Shown: positions 34,528-43,205 of the stretch, piece by piece
How the letters are laid out: every line of letters begins with the position of its first letter
Position numbering within the stretch: the first letter of the stretch is position 1
Source: an uncultured Acidimicrobiales bacterium
GTDB taxonomy: Bacteria; Actinomycetota; Acidimicrobiia; Acidimicrobiales; SHLQ01
Assembly: GCA_937922235.1 (NCBI GenBank)
Contig: CAKZVC010000029.1
Location: 1-64,000 of the forward strand
Reading direction: 5' to 3'
Length of the DNA stretch: 64,000 nucleotides
Position numbers and translations under genes: made by a program
The notes under the pieces: generated by a model
The model's input: only the letters and a program-made list of their open reading frames with translations
The model's database searches: none
What the model was told of the DNA's origin: nothing

Positions 34528-34545
34528 ATCTCTAGGGCAAGTAGT

Positions 34546-35553
34546 GTGCCCCGAGTGGATTTGTTACTACGCGAAGAATTCGCCGCAGCCCCCCGAGCTG
34601 ATGCCGATTCAGGCGCCGCTGTGCGAGCTCGAATCGATGACATCCTTCGCCCTGGTGGCGCTATGGCGCGCCTCGACGAAGTTGCTGTCTGGCTCGCGAG
34701 TTGGCAGCGGACACGGACTCCTAAGGTCACCAAACCAACAGCTGTGATCTTTGCTGCTGACCATGGGGTCGTTGCCGAAGGTGTAAGCGCGTACCCCGCC
34801 GAGGTCACTGGGGCCATGCTGGCCGCGTTCGAGGCCTCTAAGGCCAGCGTGTCTGCCCTTGCCGAGGTCGCAGGAGCCTCCGTGCTCGCCGTCGATGTTG
34901 GGGTCGGTCAGCCAACGAACAACCTTCGAGTCGAACCAGCGCTCAGCCCCGAGCGGTTCGCTGAGTGCTTCCAGATCGGCCGCTCAACGGTCGCCTCGCT
35001 CGATACCGACTTGCTGATCGTTGGCGAAATGGGCATCGGTAACACCACTGCAGCGGCCGCGGTCTCCGCCGCGATCCTCGGTACCGATGCAACCCCCTTC
35101 GTGGGGCGAGGCACCGGCGTGTCCGACGATTCGTTGAAGCTGAAGGCCGAAGTCGTCGCCGATGCCGTTGCGCGCATCTCCGACGTGACCGACCCGCTCG
35201 AGATAGTGCGAGAGGTCGGCGGCGCCGAGCTTGTCGCGATAGCCGGTGCCCTGTTCGAGGCCCGCATGCGATCGATCCCGGTGCTGCTCGACGGCTACAT
35301 CGCCACGTCCCCAGCGCTCGTCCTCCATGCGATCGACCCCGAGCTCATCGCGAACTGCTGGGCCGGCCATGAGTCAGCCGAGCCCGGTCACCGTCTGGTT
35401 CTTGCTCACCTCGACCGACGTCCGCTACTCACGCTCGACATGCGACTTGGCGAAGCGTCGGGTGCAATGGCGGCGGTGCCGTTGGTGAAGATGGCCTGCG
35501 CCCTTGTCACGGACGTTCCGACATTCACCGAGTGGTTCGGACCAGATGCCTAG
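34546..35553 (+). CDS. cobT: Nicotinate-nucleotide-DMB phosphoribosyltransferase
   Basis: A 335-residue enzyme that makes alpha-ribazole phosphate from dimethylbenzimidazole and nicotinate mononucleotide, building the lower ligand of B12. Family segments include AVIFAADHGVVAEGVSAYP, VGEMGIGNTTAAAAV, GRGTGVSDDSL, and the C-terminal LDMRLGEASGAMAAVPLV with the catalytic Glu. It starts at GTG 34546. Its stop is overlapped by the cobS ATG (8 nt). Confidence 0.95.
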   Translation: MPRVDLLLREEFAAAPRADADSGAAVRARIDDILRPGGAMARLDEVAVWLASWQRTRTPKVTKPTAVIFAADHGVVAEGVSAYPAEVTGAMLAAFEASKASVSALAEVAGASVLAVDVGVGQPTNNLRVEPALSPERFAECFQIGRSTVASLDTDLLIVGEMGIGNTTAAAAVSAAILGTDATPFVGRGTGVSDDSLKLKAEVVADAVARISDVTDPLEIVREVGGAELVAIAGALFEARMRSIPVLLDGYIATSPALVLHAIDPELIANCWAGHESAEPGHRLVLAHLDRRPLLTLDMRLGEASGAMAAVPLVKMACALVTDVPTFTEWFGPDA

Positions 35554-36292
35554 CTTTCTGCATTCGCTTTGGGTTGCCGTTGGCTTCCTCACGCGAATTC
35601 CCGTCGGCGACGTCACCCGGGGTGGCCGCTCCGAGGTCGACATGACCAAGGCCGTTCCATGGTTCCCGGTTGTCGGCATCGCCATTGGAGCGATCGTCGG
35701 CGGTACATACGTCTTGGCTGACGAGTTGCTCAACGTTCGAGTAGCAAGCCTGCTGGCGGTCGGCCTCGGGCTCTTGATCACCGGGGCCTTCCATCATGAC
35801 GGCCTCGCCGATATCGCCGACGCTTTCGGTGGCGGGTGGACCGTCGAACGACGACTGGAGATTCTCAAAGACTCACGGCTCGGCACCTATGGAACTGCGG
35901 CGCTATGTGTTGCGATCGTTGGTGAAGTTCTTGCGATATCCGAGCTCAAAGGCGCGCCTGCCATCGGCGCGATCATCGTGGCCCACTCCCTGGGCCGGGC
36001 CATGGCACTCGCGGCGATGCTGCTAGCTCGAAGCGCCGGCGAGGGCATGGGATCCGACTACATGCAGCAGCTCTCGCCGCTCGCCGTCACCTCCGGAATT
36101 CTCGCTGGAATCGTCGCAACGTTCGTCTGGTCGCCGATCTTCGCGCTCGCAACGATCGGCGTAGCCGCCGTCCCAACGATCGCCATCGTTGCTTTGGCGA
36201 ACCGAAAGATCGGCGGCATCAACGGCGACGTTCTCGGGGCGATCACCGTGGTCAGCGGCCTCGCCACCCTCATCATCAGCGGAGCGACCTGA
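35546..36292 (+). CDS. cobS: Adenosylcobinamide-GDP ribazoletransferase
   Basis: A 248-residue integral membrane enzyme that joins adenosylcobinamide-GDP and alpha-ribazole to finish B12. Hallmarks are VGFLTRIPVGDV at the start, the metal-binding HHDGLADIADAFGG, and RLGTYGTAALC further on, among six to seven hydrophobic helices. The open frame extends 42 nt upstream, but ATG 35546 gives the family N-terminus and overlaps the cobT stop. Confidence 0.95.
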   Translation: MPSFLHSLWVAVGFLTRIPVGDVTRGGRSEVDMTKAVPWFPVVGIAIGAIVGGTYVLADELLNVRVASLLAVGLGLLITGAFHHDGLADIADAFGGGWTVERRLEILKDSRLGTYGTAALCVAIVGEVLAISELKGAPAIGAIIVAHSLGRAMALAAMLLARSAGEGMGSDYMQQLSPLAVTSGILAGIVATFVWSPIFALATIGVAAVPTIAIVALANRKIGGINGDVLGAITVVSGLATLIISGAT

Positions 36293-36381
36293 CCGCCTTC
36301 GCATCGAAAGCTGCGCTGCGGTAACTTCCTTCTACGTTCGGTGGGGGCCGAGCGTGTGGCTAAATCAAGGGGGATACCACC

Positions 36382-37917
36382 GTGAAAGTGGCGTTGACGA
36401 TAAACGATTTTCTGGACCGGGCCGTTGCGGTCTATCCGGAGCGAGTGGCGATCGTCGACGAACCCGACCAACCCGCAACTCCAATGAAGACCATCACCTA
36501 CGGCGAGCTCGGCGATATCCGCCGCCAGATGGGTGTCGCCATGGACAAGATGGGGATCGGCATGGGTGAGCGTGTGGCGATGGTGTCGCACAACTCGGCC
36601 CGTCTGCTCACCTCGTTCTACGGAGTAAGCGGGAACGGGCGAGTATTCGTGCCGATCAACTTCCGTTTGAGTGCCGATGAAGTGAAGTACATCGTCGAAC
36701 ACTGCGGCGCAACGGCGTTGCTGGTCGACCCCGAGCTCGCAGACGCGCTCGCCGACGTCGAGTGCGAACGCAAGTGGATCCTCGGTGAAGAGTCCGACGC
36801 CGCGTGGCTCGGTCACGAGGGCACGCCCGAGCCATGGGAACCCGACGAAGATGCAACCGCGTCGATTAACTACACCTCGGGCACGACCGCCCGCCCCAAG
36901 GGCGTCGAGCAAACCCACCGTGCCCGCTGGACAAACGCGGTCACCTTCGGCTGGCATGCGGCGGTTACCGACCGAGACGTCTACCTCCACACGCTCCCGA
37001 TGTTCCATTGCGATGGTTGGGGCATGCTCTACACCGTGACCGGCATGGGCGTAAAGCACGTGGTGCTCCGCAAGGTCGATGGCGCCGAGATCCTCCGCCG
37101 AATCGACGAGCATGGGGTCACCCTTATGTGTGGCGCTCCAGCTGTGGTAGCCGCGGTACTCGACGCGGCCAAAGACTGGGACGGCGAGATCCCAGGGTCA
37201 GGAACGGTGCGAATCGTGGTTGCTGGTGCGCCACCGCCCACGGCGACGATCGAGCGAGTCGAAACCGAGCTGGGATGGGAGTTCATTCAGCTCTACGGAC
37301 TGACTGAAACTGCACCGCTGCTCACCTTTAATCGCTGCCGTCCGGAGTGGGACGAGCTCACGCCAGCCGAGCGAGCCAAGAAGCTCAGTCGTCAGGGTGT
37401 CCCGACGATCGGCGTCGAGATGAAGGTGTCGCAATCGGGCGAATTCCTAGCTCGTAGCAACAACGTGTTGAAGAGTTATTGGGACAATCCTGACGCTAGT
37501 GCTCAGGCGTTGGAGGGCGGATGGTTCCACACCGGCGATGGTGGCGTCATGGACGACGAGGGCTACTACTCGATTCTCGATCGCAAGAAGGACGTCATCA
37601 TCTCGGGCGGCGAGAATGTCAGCTCGATCGAGGTCGAGGACTGCGTGTTCAGCCATCCTGACGTGACCGAGGTTGCCGTAATTGGCGTGCCACACGAGAA
37701 GTGGGGCGAGACCGTCAAGGCGCTTGTCGTGCTCGGTGAGGGAGCAACGTCAACCGAGCAGGACATCATCGACTACTGCCGCGAGAAGATGGCCCACTAC
37801 AAGTGCCCGACGTCGGTCGAGTTCCGCAACGAACTCGCCCGCACGGCCACTGGCAAGCTCCAGAAGTTCAAACTTCGCGAGCCCTACTGGGCCCACATGG
37901 ACAAAGCCGTCAACTAA
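36382..37917 (+). CDS. Fatty-acid/acyl-CoA synthetase
   Basis: A 511-residue AMP-forming CoA ligase of the ANL superfamily. The P-loop motif YTSGTTARPKGVEQ lies near residue 170, QLYGLTETAPLLTFN near 310, and the hinge region with GWFHTGDGGVMDDEG and DRKKDVIISGGENVSS near 385-415. The adenylating lysine is in RTATGKLQKFKLR at the end. Chain-length preference cannot be told. GTG 36382 is the assumed start. It is followed by an intergenic repeat element and an enoyl-CoA hydratase gene, which suggests lipid or acyl catabolism. Confidence 0.93.
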   Translation: MKVALTINDFLDRAVAVYPERVAIVDEPDQPATPMKTITYGELGDIRRQMGVAMDKMGIGMGERVAMVSHNSARLLTSFYGVSGNGRVFVPINFRLSADEVKYIVEHCGATALLVDPELADALADVECERKWILGEESDAAWLGHEGTPEPWEPDEDATASINYTSGTTARPKGVEQTHRARWTNAVTFGWHAAVTDRDVYLHTLPMFHCDGWGMLYTVTGMGVKHVVLRKVDGAEILRRIDEHGVTLMCGAPAVVAAVLDAAKDWDGEIPGSGTVRIVVAGAPPPTATIERVETELGWEFIQLYGLTETAPLLTFNRCRPEWDELTPAERAKKLSRQGVPTIGVEMKVSQSGEFLARSNNVLKSYWDNPDASAQALEGGWFHTGDGGVMDDEGYYSILDRKKDVIISGGENVSSIEVEDCVFSHPDVTEVAVIGVPHEKWGETVKALVVLGEGATSTEQDIIDYCREKMAHYKCPTSVEFRNELARTATGKLQKFKLREPYWAHMDKAVN

Positions 37918-37933
37918 CCACTCGACCACTCCA

Positions 37934-38056
37934 TCCCGCTCAGCGGAACGCAAACGCCGTTTGGTGCCAGGTACAAAACACGCACCTCATTCCGCTCAGC
38001 GGAACGCGAACCCCATTTGGTGCCAGGTACAAAATGGCGGTTTGGTGCCAGGCACC
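37934..38056. repeat. 56-nt tandem hairpin / GGTGCCAGG element
   Basis: In a 177-nt gap, a 15-nt hairpin (37934-37948, then 37990-38004, TTCCGCT C AGCGGAA) alternates with a 13-nt motif (37963-37975, 38019-38031, GGTGCCAGGTACA). The spacing is exactly 14 nt at every step and the period is 56 nt. A third 13-mer, the perfect palindrome GGTGCCAGGCACC, follows at 38044-38056. The layout matches the element at 6.05-6.12 kb although the 13-mer differs. Confidence 0.85.
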
Positions 38057-38094
38057 GTTGCGCGCTTGTGAAGGGAGATCCTTAGGATTCACCC

Positions 38095-39054
38095 ATGGAA
38101 CTCCAGCAACTGACGTACGAGGTTGAGGACGGGATCGCGACGATCACGTTGAATCGACCGGACAAGCTGAACGCGTTTACGTCGCGCATGGTGCACGAGA
38201 TGGTGACAGCGCTCGATGCTGTCGATGCAGATGACGACGTGCGCGCGGTCATCGTCACCGGTGCAGGGCGTGGATTCTGCGCTGGTGCCGACATGTCTGA
38301 GGGCGCTGAGACGTTCACAAAGACCAGCCAGCGCTACGAGAAAGCGCCACCCGGGAACGAAGCGAAGCGCAGTGACCACGCAGACGACGTGGGGACGTCG
38401 ACCGGAAGTGTCGACAACAACAGAGCGAAGCGCGACGGTGGCGGCATTGTTTCGCTTCGATTGTTCAACTGCTTGAAGCCGGTGATTGGTGCGGTGAATG
38501 GTCCGGCAGTTGGCGTTGGCTCGACGATGTTGCTGCCGATGGACGTTCGCTTGTCGTCGACCGAAGCGAAGTTCGGGTTTGTCTTCACCCAACGCGGCAT
38601 CGTGCCTGAAGCGGCATCGAGTTGGTTTTTGCCACGCGTGGTCGGCATCAGCCAGGCACTCGAGTGGAGCTTCAGCGGCAAAGTCTTCGACGCCGAGGAA
38701 GCACTCGCTGGTGGGCTCGTCAAGAGCCTGCATGCACCGGATGACTTGATGGCCGACGCTCGAGCGCTCGCCAAGTCGATGACGGAGAACACGTCTTCGG
38801 TATCGGTTGCCATGGCCCGCCAACAGCTGTGGCACATGCTTGGAGCGCCGCACCCAATGGAGGCCCATCAGGTTGAGTCTGCAGCTGTCCCCCAGCTCGG
38901 CGCGATGGCCGACGCTCAAGAAGGCGTGACCAGCTTCTTGGAGAAGCGGCCACCGGAGTTCACGCTCGGCCCGGCCAACGACATGCCACCGGTGTTTCCG
39001 TGGTTCGAGGAACCGGAGTTTCGTTCTCTCGACAAACCAGTCACCGATGACTGA
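38095..39054 (+). CDS. Enoyl-CoA hydratase/isomerase-family protein
   Basis: A 319-residue crotonase-fold enzyme. The start is typical (IATITLNRPDKLNAFTSRMV), with the oxyanion-hole segments GRGFCAGADMSEGA near residue 65 and KPVIGAVNGPAVGVGSTMLL near 135. A polar insert of about 35 residues (about 82-118, containing NEAKRSDHADDVG and NNRAKRDGG) separates them and is not usual in the family. The helical trimerisation region follows. Its stop overlaps the next gene by 8 nt. Confidence 0.9.
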   Translation: MELQQLTYEVEDGIATITLNRPDKLNAFTSRMVHEMVTALDAVDADDDVRAVIVTGAGRGFCAGADMSEGAETFTKTSQRYEKAPPGNEAKRSDHADDVGTSTGSVDNNRAKRDGGGIVSLRLFNCLKPVIGAVNGPAVGVGSTMLLPMDVRLSSTEAKFGFVFTQRGIVPEAASSWFLPRVVGISQALEWSFSGKVFDAEEALAGGLVKSLHAPDDLMADARALAKSMTENTSSVSVAMARQQLWHMLGAPHPMEAHQVESAAVPQLGAMADAQEGVTSFLEKRPPEFTLGPANDMPPVFPWFEEPEFRSLDKPVTDD

Positions 39055-39631
39055 CTCAAGCAGCGACGACGGATCTCGACGGGAGTTCGAGGAACTAACA
39101 GTCACCACCTGGACGCTCGAGATGACAGATCCGAGCCAGCATGAACGCGGCCGCAAGCCCGATGTTGAGCCGGTCGTGATGGAGGCGTTGCACCCAGCGC
39201 CTGAGCTCTCAGAGTTTTTCTACAAGCTCGTCGGCGGACCTTGGCAATGGACCAGCCGCCTGAGCTGGACCAAACAACAATGGTTTGATTGGGCGAACAA
39301 GCCCGAACAGCACTTGCTGACGTGTTGGGTCGATGGTGTTCCGGCCGGATACGTCGAGTTTGAACAGCAGGGCACAAGCGTAGAGATCTGGTACTTCGGC
39401 CTCGTCGAAGAGTTCCACGGCAACGGGCTTGGAAGCTGGCTTCTGAGCTATGGCATCGACTTCGCCTGGTTGATCCCAGGAACCGAACGGGTCTGGCTTC
39501 ACACCTGTTCGCACGACGGACCGGTTGCTCTTGCCAACTATCAGGCGCGAGGATTCGTCGTGACGGGAACTGAGGTCACGACCGAGCACGTCGCTCCGCC
39601 TCGCCCCCGCCTCCAGCACCCAACGACCTAG
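39047..39631 (+). CDS. GNAT-family N-acetyltransferase
   Basis: A 194-residue acyltransferase. The GNAT core shows the beta-strand pair before motif A (PAGYVEFEQQGTSVEIWYFG), the acetyl-CoA pyrophosphate loop FHGNGLGSWLL near residue 127, and a late motif-B region (ALANYQARGFVVTGTE). The N-terminal 30 residues are polar and may not all be translated; an ATG at 39122 also lies in frame. The substrate is unknown. Confidence 0.85.
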   Translation: MTDSSSDDGSRREFEELTVTTWTLEMTDPSQHERGRKPDVEPVVMEALHPAPELSEFFYKLVGGPWQWTSRLSWTKQQWFDWANKPEQHLLTCWVDGVPAGYVEFEQQGTSVEIWYFGLVEEFHGNGLGSWLLSYGIDFAWLIPGTERVWLHTCSHDGPVALANYQARGFVVTGTEVTTEHVAPPRPRLQHPTT

Positions 39632-39640
39632 GAGGTCATC

Positions 39641-39889
39641 ATGTGCCGCAACATCACCACGCTTCGAGGACTTGAACCGTCAGCAACCGACGAAGAGATT
39701 GAGGCCGGCGCCCGGCAGTATGTCCGCAAGATCACCGGTGTCCAGAAAACTTCTGCTGCGACCGAAGAGGCGTTCGAGAAAGCCGTGGCCATCATCGCTG
39801 CCGCGTCACGCGAGGTTCTTGCCGAGTTGCCGCCACGCAAGGTTCCGCCAAAGACGGTTCCTCCGCTACGGCGGCTCGCTACCCGTTAG
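39641..39889 (+). CDS. DUF2277 family protein
   Basis: An 82-residue protein that begins MCRNITTLRGLEPSAT and continues EEIEAGARQYVRKITGVQ, the defining sequence of DUF2277, a small actinobacterial family of unknown function. A basic Pro-rich tail follows. A strong ribosome site (AGGAGG) sits 6 nt before the ATG. It follows the acetyltransferase by 9 nt, so cotranscription is likely. It overlaps the converging histidine-kinase gene by 4 nt. Confidence 0.88.
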   Translation: MCRNITTLRGLEPSATDEEIEAGARQYVRKITGVQKTSAATEEAFEKAVAIIAAASREVLAELPPRKVPPKTVPPLRRLATR

Positions 39890-41247
39890 TCGAGCGGCAA
39901 CCGTACGTGCATCTGTGCGCCGCCTAGTGGCGAGTCCTGCACGCTGATCGTGCCGCCGTGGGCGTCGACGATCGCTTTTGCGATCGCAAGGCCGAGCCCG
40001 GTGCCACCCGTCGAGCGATTGCGTGACTCATCGACTCGTCCGAAACGTTCGAAGACGATCTCTCGATCGGCGAGCGGGATGCCGGGCCCGTCGTCATCGA
40101 CCGTGACCACCGCATCGTTGCCGTCGATGAGGCACGACACTTCGATCCGCTCAACGGCATAGCGACTGGCATTGTCGATCAGGTTTCGGAACAGCCGACC
40201 AAGGCTTCGTTCGTCGCCCTGGATACGCACCGCGGAGATGCCGCTCGTGGTCACATCGCGAGGCTGCATGGTCGCTTGTTCGTGAAGGACGTCGTCCAGA
40301 TCGACGTCAGACTTGGCAATGGCGTTCTCGCCGGCGCGGGCGAGTTCGAGAAGATCGTGGATCATCTCGCTCATCCGCTTGCCGTGCTCGATGACCAGAG
40401 CGTTGGCTGCGGCGAGTGCCTCGGTGTCGCCGCTTTGCGCGGCAAGTTCAGCCTCGCCGATCAACACGGTAAGCGGGCTCTGAAGTTCGTGTGATGCGTC
40501 GGACACGAACTGACGCTGCTGGGTTGCACCCTTGTCGAGTCGGTCGAGCATCGTGTTCAGCGTTCGGGTGAGTCGGCCGATCTCGTCATTGGTTTCCGGG
40601 TCTTCCAACCGCTGATGCAACGTGTCGGTACTGATCTCGCTAGCGCGACGAGTGATCTGGTCGACGGGACGCAACGTGCGGCCTGCCATCAGCCACACGA
40701 GACCTCCGAAGACAAGGGCGAGCACTGGGATCGTGATCAGAAGCACTGAGCGAACCTGTCCAACGCTTCGTTCGACGATGTCGATCGAGCTGAATGCGAC
40801 TACTTCGTATTCCTGACCGTTGGGCCCTTGCGCAAAGGTCGACGTCTCTTCCCACACTTCCGTGTCTGCAAAGAACGCGTCGACGAAGGCACTGTCGAAC
40901 GGTGTGGTGGGAGGCTGTACATCTTCGACGAGGATCTCCCCGTCCACCAGGAAGTCCTCATCGATGAGCCCGAAGTCGGCAAACACGACGGATGAGTTGA
41001 TGAACTCACCCTCTTCGAAGATGGCGTACTCGGTTCCGTCGGTGCCAAGCGGGAGGAGTATCTCCGATGGCTCCTCGCCGTCTTCAATTCGCCCAGCGAT
41101 CTCCAGCATTGTCTCGTCACGCTGCTCGGCCAGGTCACTCCGCAGCGACCGGTCGACCAGAGTCACGATGAGTACCGCAGCCAGGGCGAGAACAAGCGCA
41201 AGGACGAGGGTGGACAGAATCGTGATTCGACCGCGAAGTGACTTCAC
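39886..41247 (-). CDS. Sensor histidine kinase
   Basis: A 453-residue membrane kinase. Helix 1 spans about residues 10-32. A 130-residue extracytoplasmic sensor rich in Asp/Glu/Phe follows, then helix 2 (VLLITIPVLALVFGGLVWLM, about 168-188) and a HAMP linker. The HisKA box FVSDASHELQSPLTVL places the phospho-His near residue 250. The ATPase domain carries VDDDGPGIPLADREIVF and GGTGLGLAIAKAIV. Its start overlaps the regulator stop by 4 nt. The stimulus is unknown, and the layout resembles MprB/TcrY-type actinobacterial sensors. Confidence 0.93.
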   Translation of the reverse strand: MKSLRGRITILSTLVLALVLALAAVLIVTLVDRSLRSDLAEQRDETMLEIAGRIEDGEEPSEILLPLGTDGTEYAIFEEGEFINSSVVFADFGLIDEDFLVDGEILVEDVQPPTTPFDSAFVDAFFADTEVWEETSTFAQGPNGQEYEVVAFSSIDIVERSVGQVRSVLLITIPVLALVFGGLVWLMAGRTLRPVDQITRRASEISTDTLHQRLEDPETNDEIGRLTRTLNTMLDRLDKGATQQRQFVSDASHELQSPLTVLIGEAELAAQSGDTEALAAANALVIEHGKRMSEMIHDLLELARAGENAIAKSDVDLDDVLHEQATMQPRDVTTSGISAVRIQGDERSLGRLFRNLIDNASRYAVERIEVSCLIDGNDAVVTVDDDGPGIPLADREIVFERFGRVDESRNRSTGGTGLGLAIAKAIVDAHGGTISVQDSPLGGAQMHVRLPLD

Positions 41248-41951
41248 TCGACAACCCGGAATCCGACGCGGCGAACGTTCTCGATGCGGTCTTTACCGAG
41301 CTTCTTGCGCAGGTAACCGATGTACACATCGACCACGTTCGGATCGCCGTCGAAGTCCATGCCCCACACTTGGCGCAGGATTTCGAGACGTCCCATTGGC
41401 TGATCGCCGTTGTTTAGAAGTGCCTGGAGAAGCGATGCTTCTTTCGAGGTGAGCGACACTTCGTCGCCGCCGAGGTGGCATCGGCGGGTCGTGGTGTCGA
41501 ACCGGACGGCGCCGCACGTGAGCTCTTCGGATATCTGCAATGCGGGGCGGCGTCGCATGAGTGCTCGAATCCGCGACACCAACACGGCGGGTGAGAATGG
41601 CTTGCGCAGGTAGTCGTCGGCGCCCAGGTCGAGCCCATCGGTTTCGTCGTACTCGCCGCTCTTGGCTGTCAGCATGAGGATAGGAACTTCGTTGCCCTCA
41701 GAACGAAGTGTTCGGCACACCTCGTAGCCGTTCATCTCCGGGAGCATGATGTCGAGCAGGATGCAGCCATAGCTTGCTTCACGAGCCATCCACAGACCAT
41801 CGAGGCCCGTGCGCGCAATGTCGGCTTCGAGGCCAGCTCCGGTGAGCGTGCGCTCGACCATGGCTGCGATTGCGTCGTCATCTTCGACGATAAGAATTCG
41901 AGAACTGATGGCCTCTAGTGTGGCATTGCCAAGGGCGGTCTCTGTGTGCAT
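41244..41951 (-). CDS. OmpR-family response regulator
   Basis: A 235-residue two-component regulator. The receiver domain has the acidic pocket RILIVEDDDA, the phospho-Asp in ILLDIMLPEMNGYEV, and the Lys in DDYLRKPFSPAVL. The winged-helix DNA-binding domain ends VVDVYIGYLRKKLGKDRIEN, typical of the OmpR/PhoB class. ATG 41951 is chosen; a TTG four codons upstream is also open. It is transcribed with and upstream of the kinase. Confidence 0.94.
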   Translation of the reverse strand: MHTETALGNATLEAISSRILIVEDDDAIAAMVERTLTGAGLEADIARTGLDGLWMAREASYGCILLDIMLPEMNGYEVCRTLRSEGNEVPILMLTAKSGEYDETDGLDLGADDYLRKPFSPAVLVSRIRALMRRRPALQISEELTCGAVRFDTTTRRCHLGGDEVSLTSKEASLLQALLNNGDQPMGRLEILRQVWGMDFDGDPNVVDVYIGYLRKKLGKDRIENVRRVGFRVVE

Positions 41952-42032
41952 GGGGTCAAGCAAATCAGTTGGGATCTGAGAGCTGTCTAAGCGAGTGCGC
42001 TGCCACGGGTTCGTTCGACCTACGATTCGACG

Positions 42033-43205
42033 GTGGCCGGCATCAAAAGAATCCGCAACAAGGGGTTAGACGATCCGTTCATTGTGGACGATCACACGTT
42101 CGAGCGTTTCAGCCAGGTCAACGACGTGTTCAGTCGGTCGATGTGGGATGACCGCGTGCGAGACGACCGCAGCGACACCTTCTTTGCGACCTACCGGCGA
42201 CCACTCACGAAATGGCGCAAGGCCAACGGGTTCACCCAGCGCGACTATGCGATTCGGAACGCGTCATGGCACGTGGCCGACATCTTCGCCGAGATGTTTG
42301 AAGCACACGACCGACGAGATGGCTTCCTCGACCCTCTGTCGATGCTGCGCGACGGTGCGAGCGAGCAGGTCGACGTAGGCCCGCCTGATCAGGCGAGCCG
42401 CGAGCTCAAGCAGGTGTCGGAGGTCTTCGGCGCCGACCTCATCGGCATCACCGAGTTCGACGAGCGATGGATTTACACCGAGCGCTACAGTGCGGCTGAT
42501 AAGGCAGCGAAGCCAAACGAACTTCCCGATGGGCTGACCCACGTTGTCGTCATCGGCCAAGAGATGAACGACTCGCTGATCAAGACCGCCCCGTCGGCAC
42601 TGTCGGGCACGGCGACCGGCCTTGGCTACTCGATGGACTCGGCAGTGTTGCTCGGCATGGCCCAGTACATCCGCAACCTCGGCTACCAGGCGATCGCGTC
42701 GATGAACGACACCGCCCTCGCAATCCCGCTGGCGATGCAAGCCGGCCTTGGCGAGTACGGACGCCACGGCCTGGTCATCAGCCCCGAGCTTGGCCCGCGC
42801 TTTCGCATCGGGAAGATCTTCACCGACATGCCGCTCGCTTCTGATACTCCAATCGAGTTCGGCGTCGAAGCGTTCTGCAACCAGTGCGACCGTTGCGCCG
42901 ACAAGTGCCCAGCGAAAGCCATCCCGCACGGCGAGCCCGACTGGCAGCCCGTCAACATCTCGAGCATCAAAGGCGTCAAGAAGTGGTCGGTCGATGGTGA
43001 GAAGTGCTTCAGCTACTGGTCGAAGATCAACAGCGACTGCGCCGTATGCGTCCGGGTCTGCCCGTACACCCGCGACTACGGCAAGGCTCGAAATCGAGCA
43101 TGGCGTTGGCTCGCAGGCACCCGCTTCCGAGGACTCGCTATGAAGATCCACGACGCCACCGGCGGGAGTGACCGCCTCAAGTCCAACGACTGGTGGACCG
43201 GCTAG
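42033..43205 (+). CDS. Reductive dehalogenase/QueG-like iron-sulfur protein
   Basis: A 390-residue protein starting at GTG 42033. The C-terminal half has two [4Fe-4S] clusters typical of the RdhA/QueG group: FCNQCDRCADKCPAKAIP (CxxCxxCxxxCP) and, about 45 residues later, NSDCAVCVRVCPY. The segment GLGEYGRHGLVISPELGPR just before them is a hallmark of the same superfamily. These enzymes use cobalamin to remove halogens or to reduce epoxyqueuosine. No twin-arginine signal is present, so it should be cytoplasmic. Location among cob genes supports B12 dependence. Which reaction it catalyses is unresolved. Confidence 0.78.
   Translation: MAGIKRIRNKGLDDPFIVDDHTFERFSQVNDVFSRSMWDDRVRDDRSDTFFATYRRPLTKWRKANGFTQRDYAIRNASWHVADIFAEMFEAHDRRDGFLDPLSMLRDGASEQVDVGPPDQASRELKQVSEVFGADLIGITEFDERWIYTERYSAADKAAKPNELPDGLTHVVVIGQEMNDSLIKTAPSALSGTATGLGYSMDSAVLLGMAQYIRNLGYQAIASMNDTALAIPLAMQAGLGEYGRHGLVISPELGPRFRIGKIFTDMPLASDTPIEFGVEAFCNQCDRCADKCPAKAIPHGEPDWQPVNISSIKGVKKWSVDGEKCFSYWSKINSDCAVCVRVCPYTRDYGKARNRAWRWLAGTRFRGLAMKIHDATGGSDRLKSNDWWTG

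Noticed and set aside
36058-37113. A 351-codon minus-strand open frame over cobS and the acyl-CoA synthetase
   Set aside because: It is antisense to two well-supported genes and has no domain or start context of its own.
37934-38056. A possible CRISPR array
   Set aside because: Units are palindromic with 14-nt gaps that are partly conserved, there are only two or three copies, and no cas gene is nearby. The same holds for the clusters at 6 kb, 15 kb and 51 kb.
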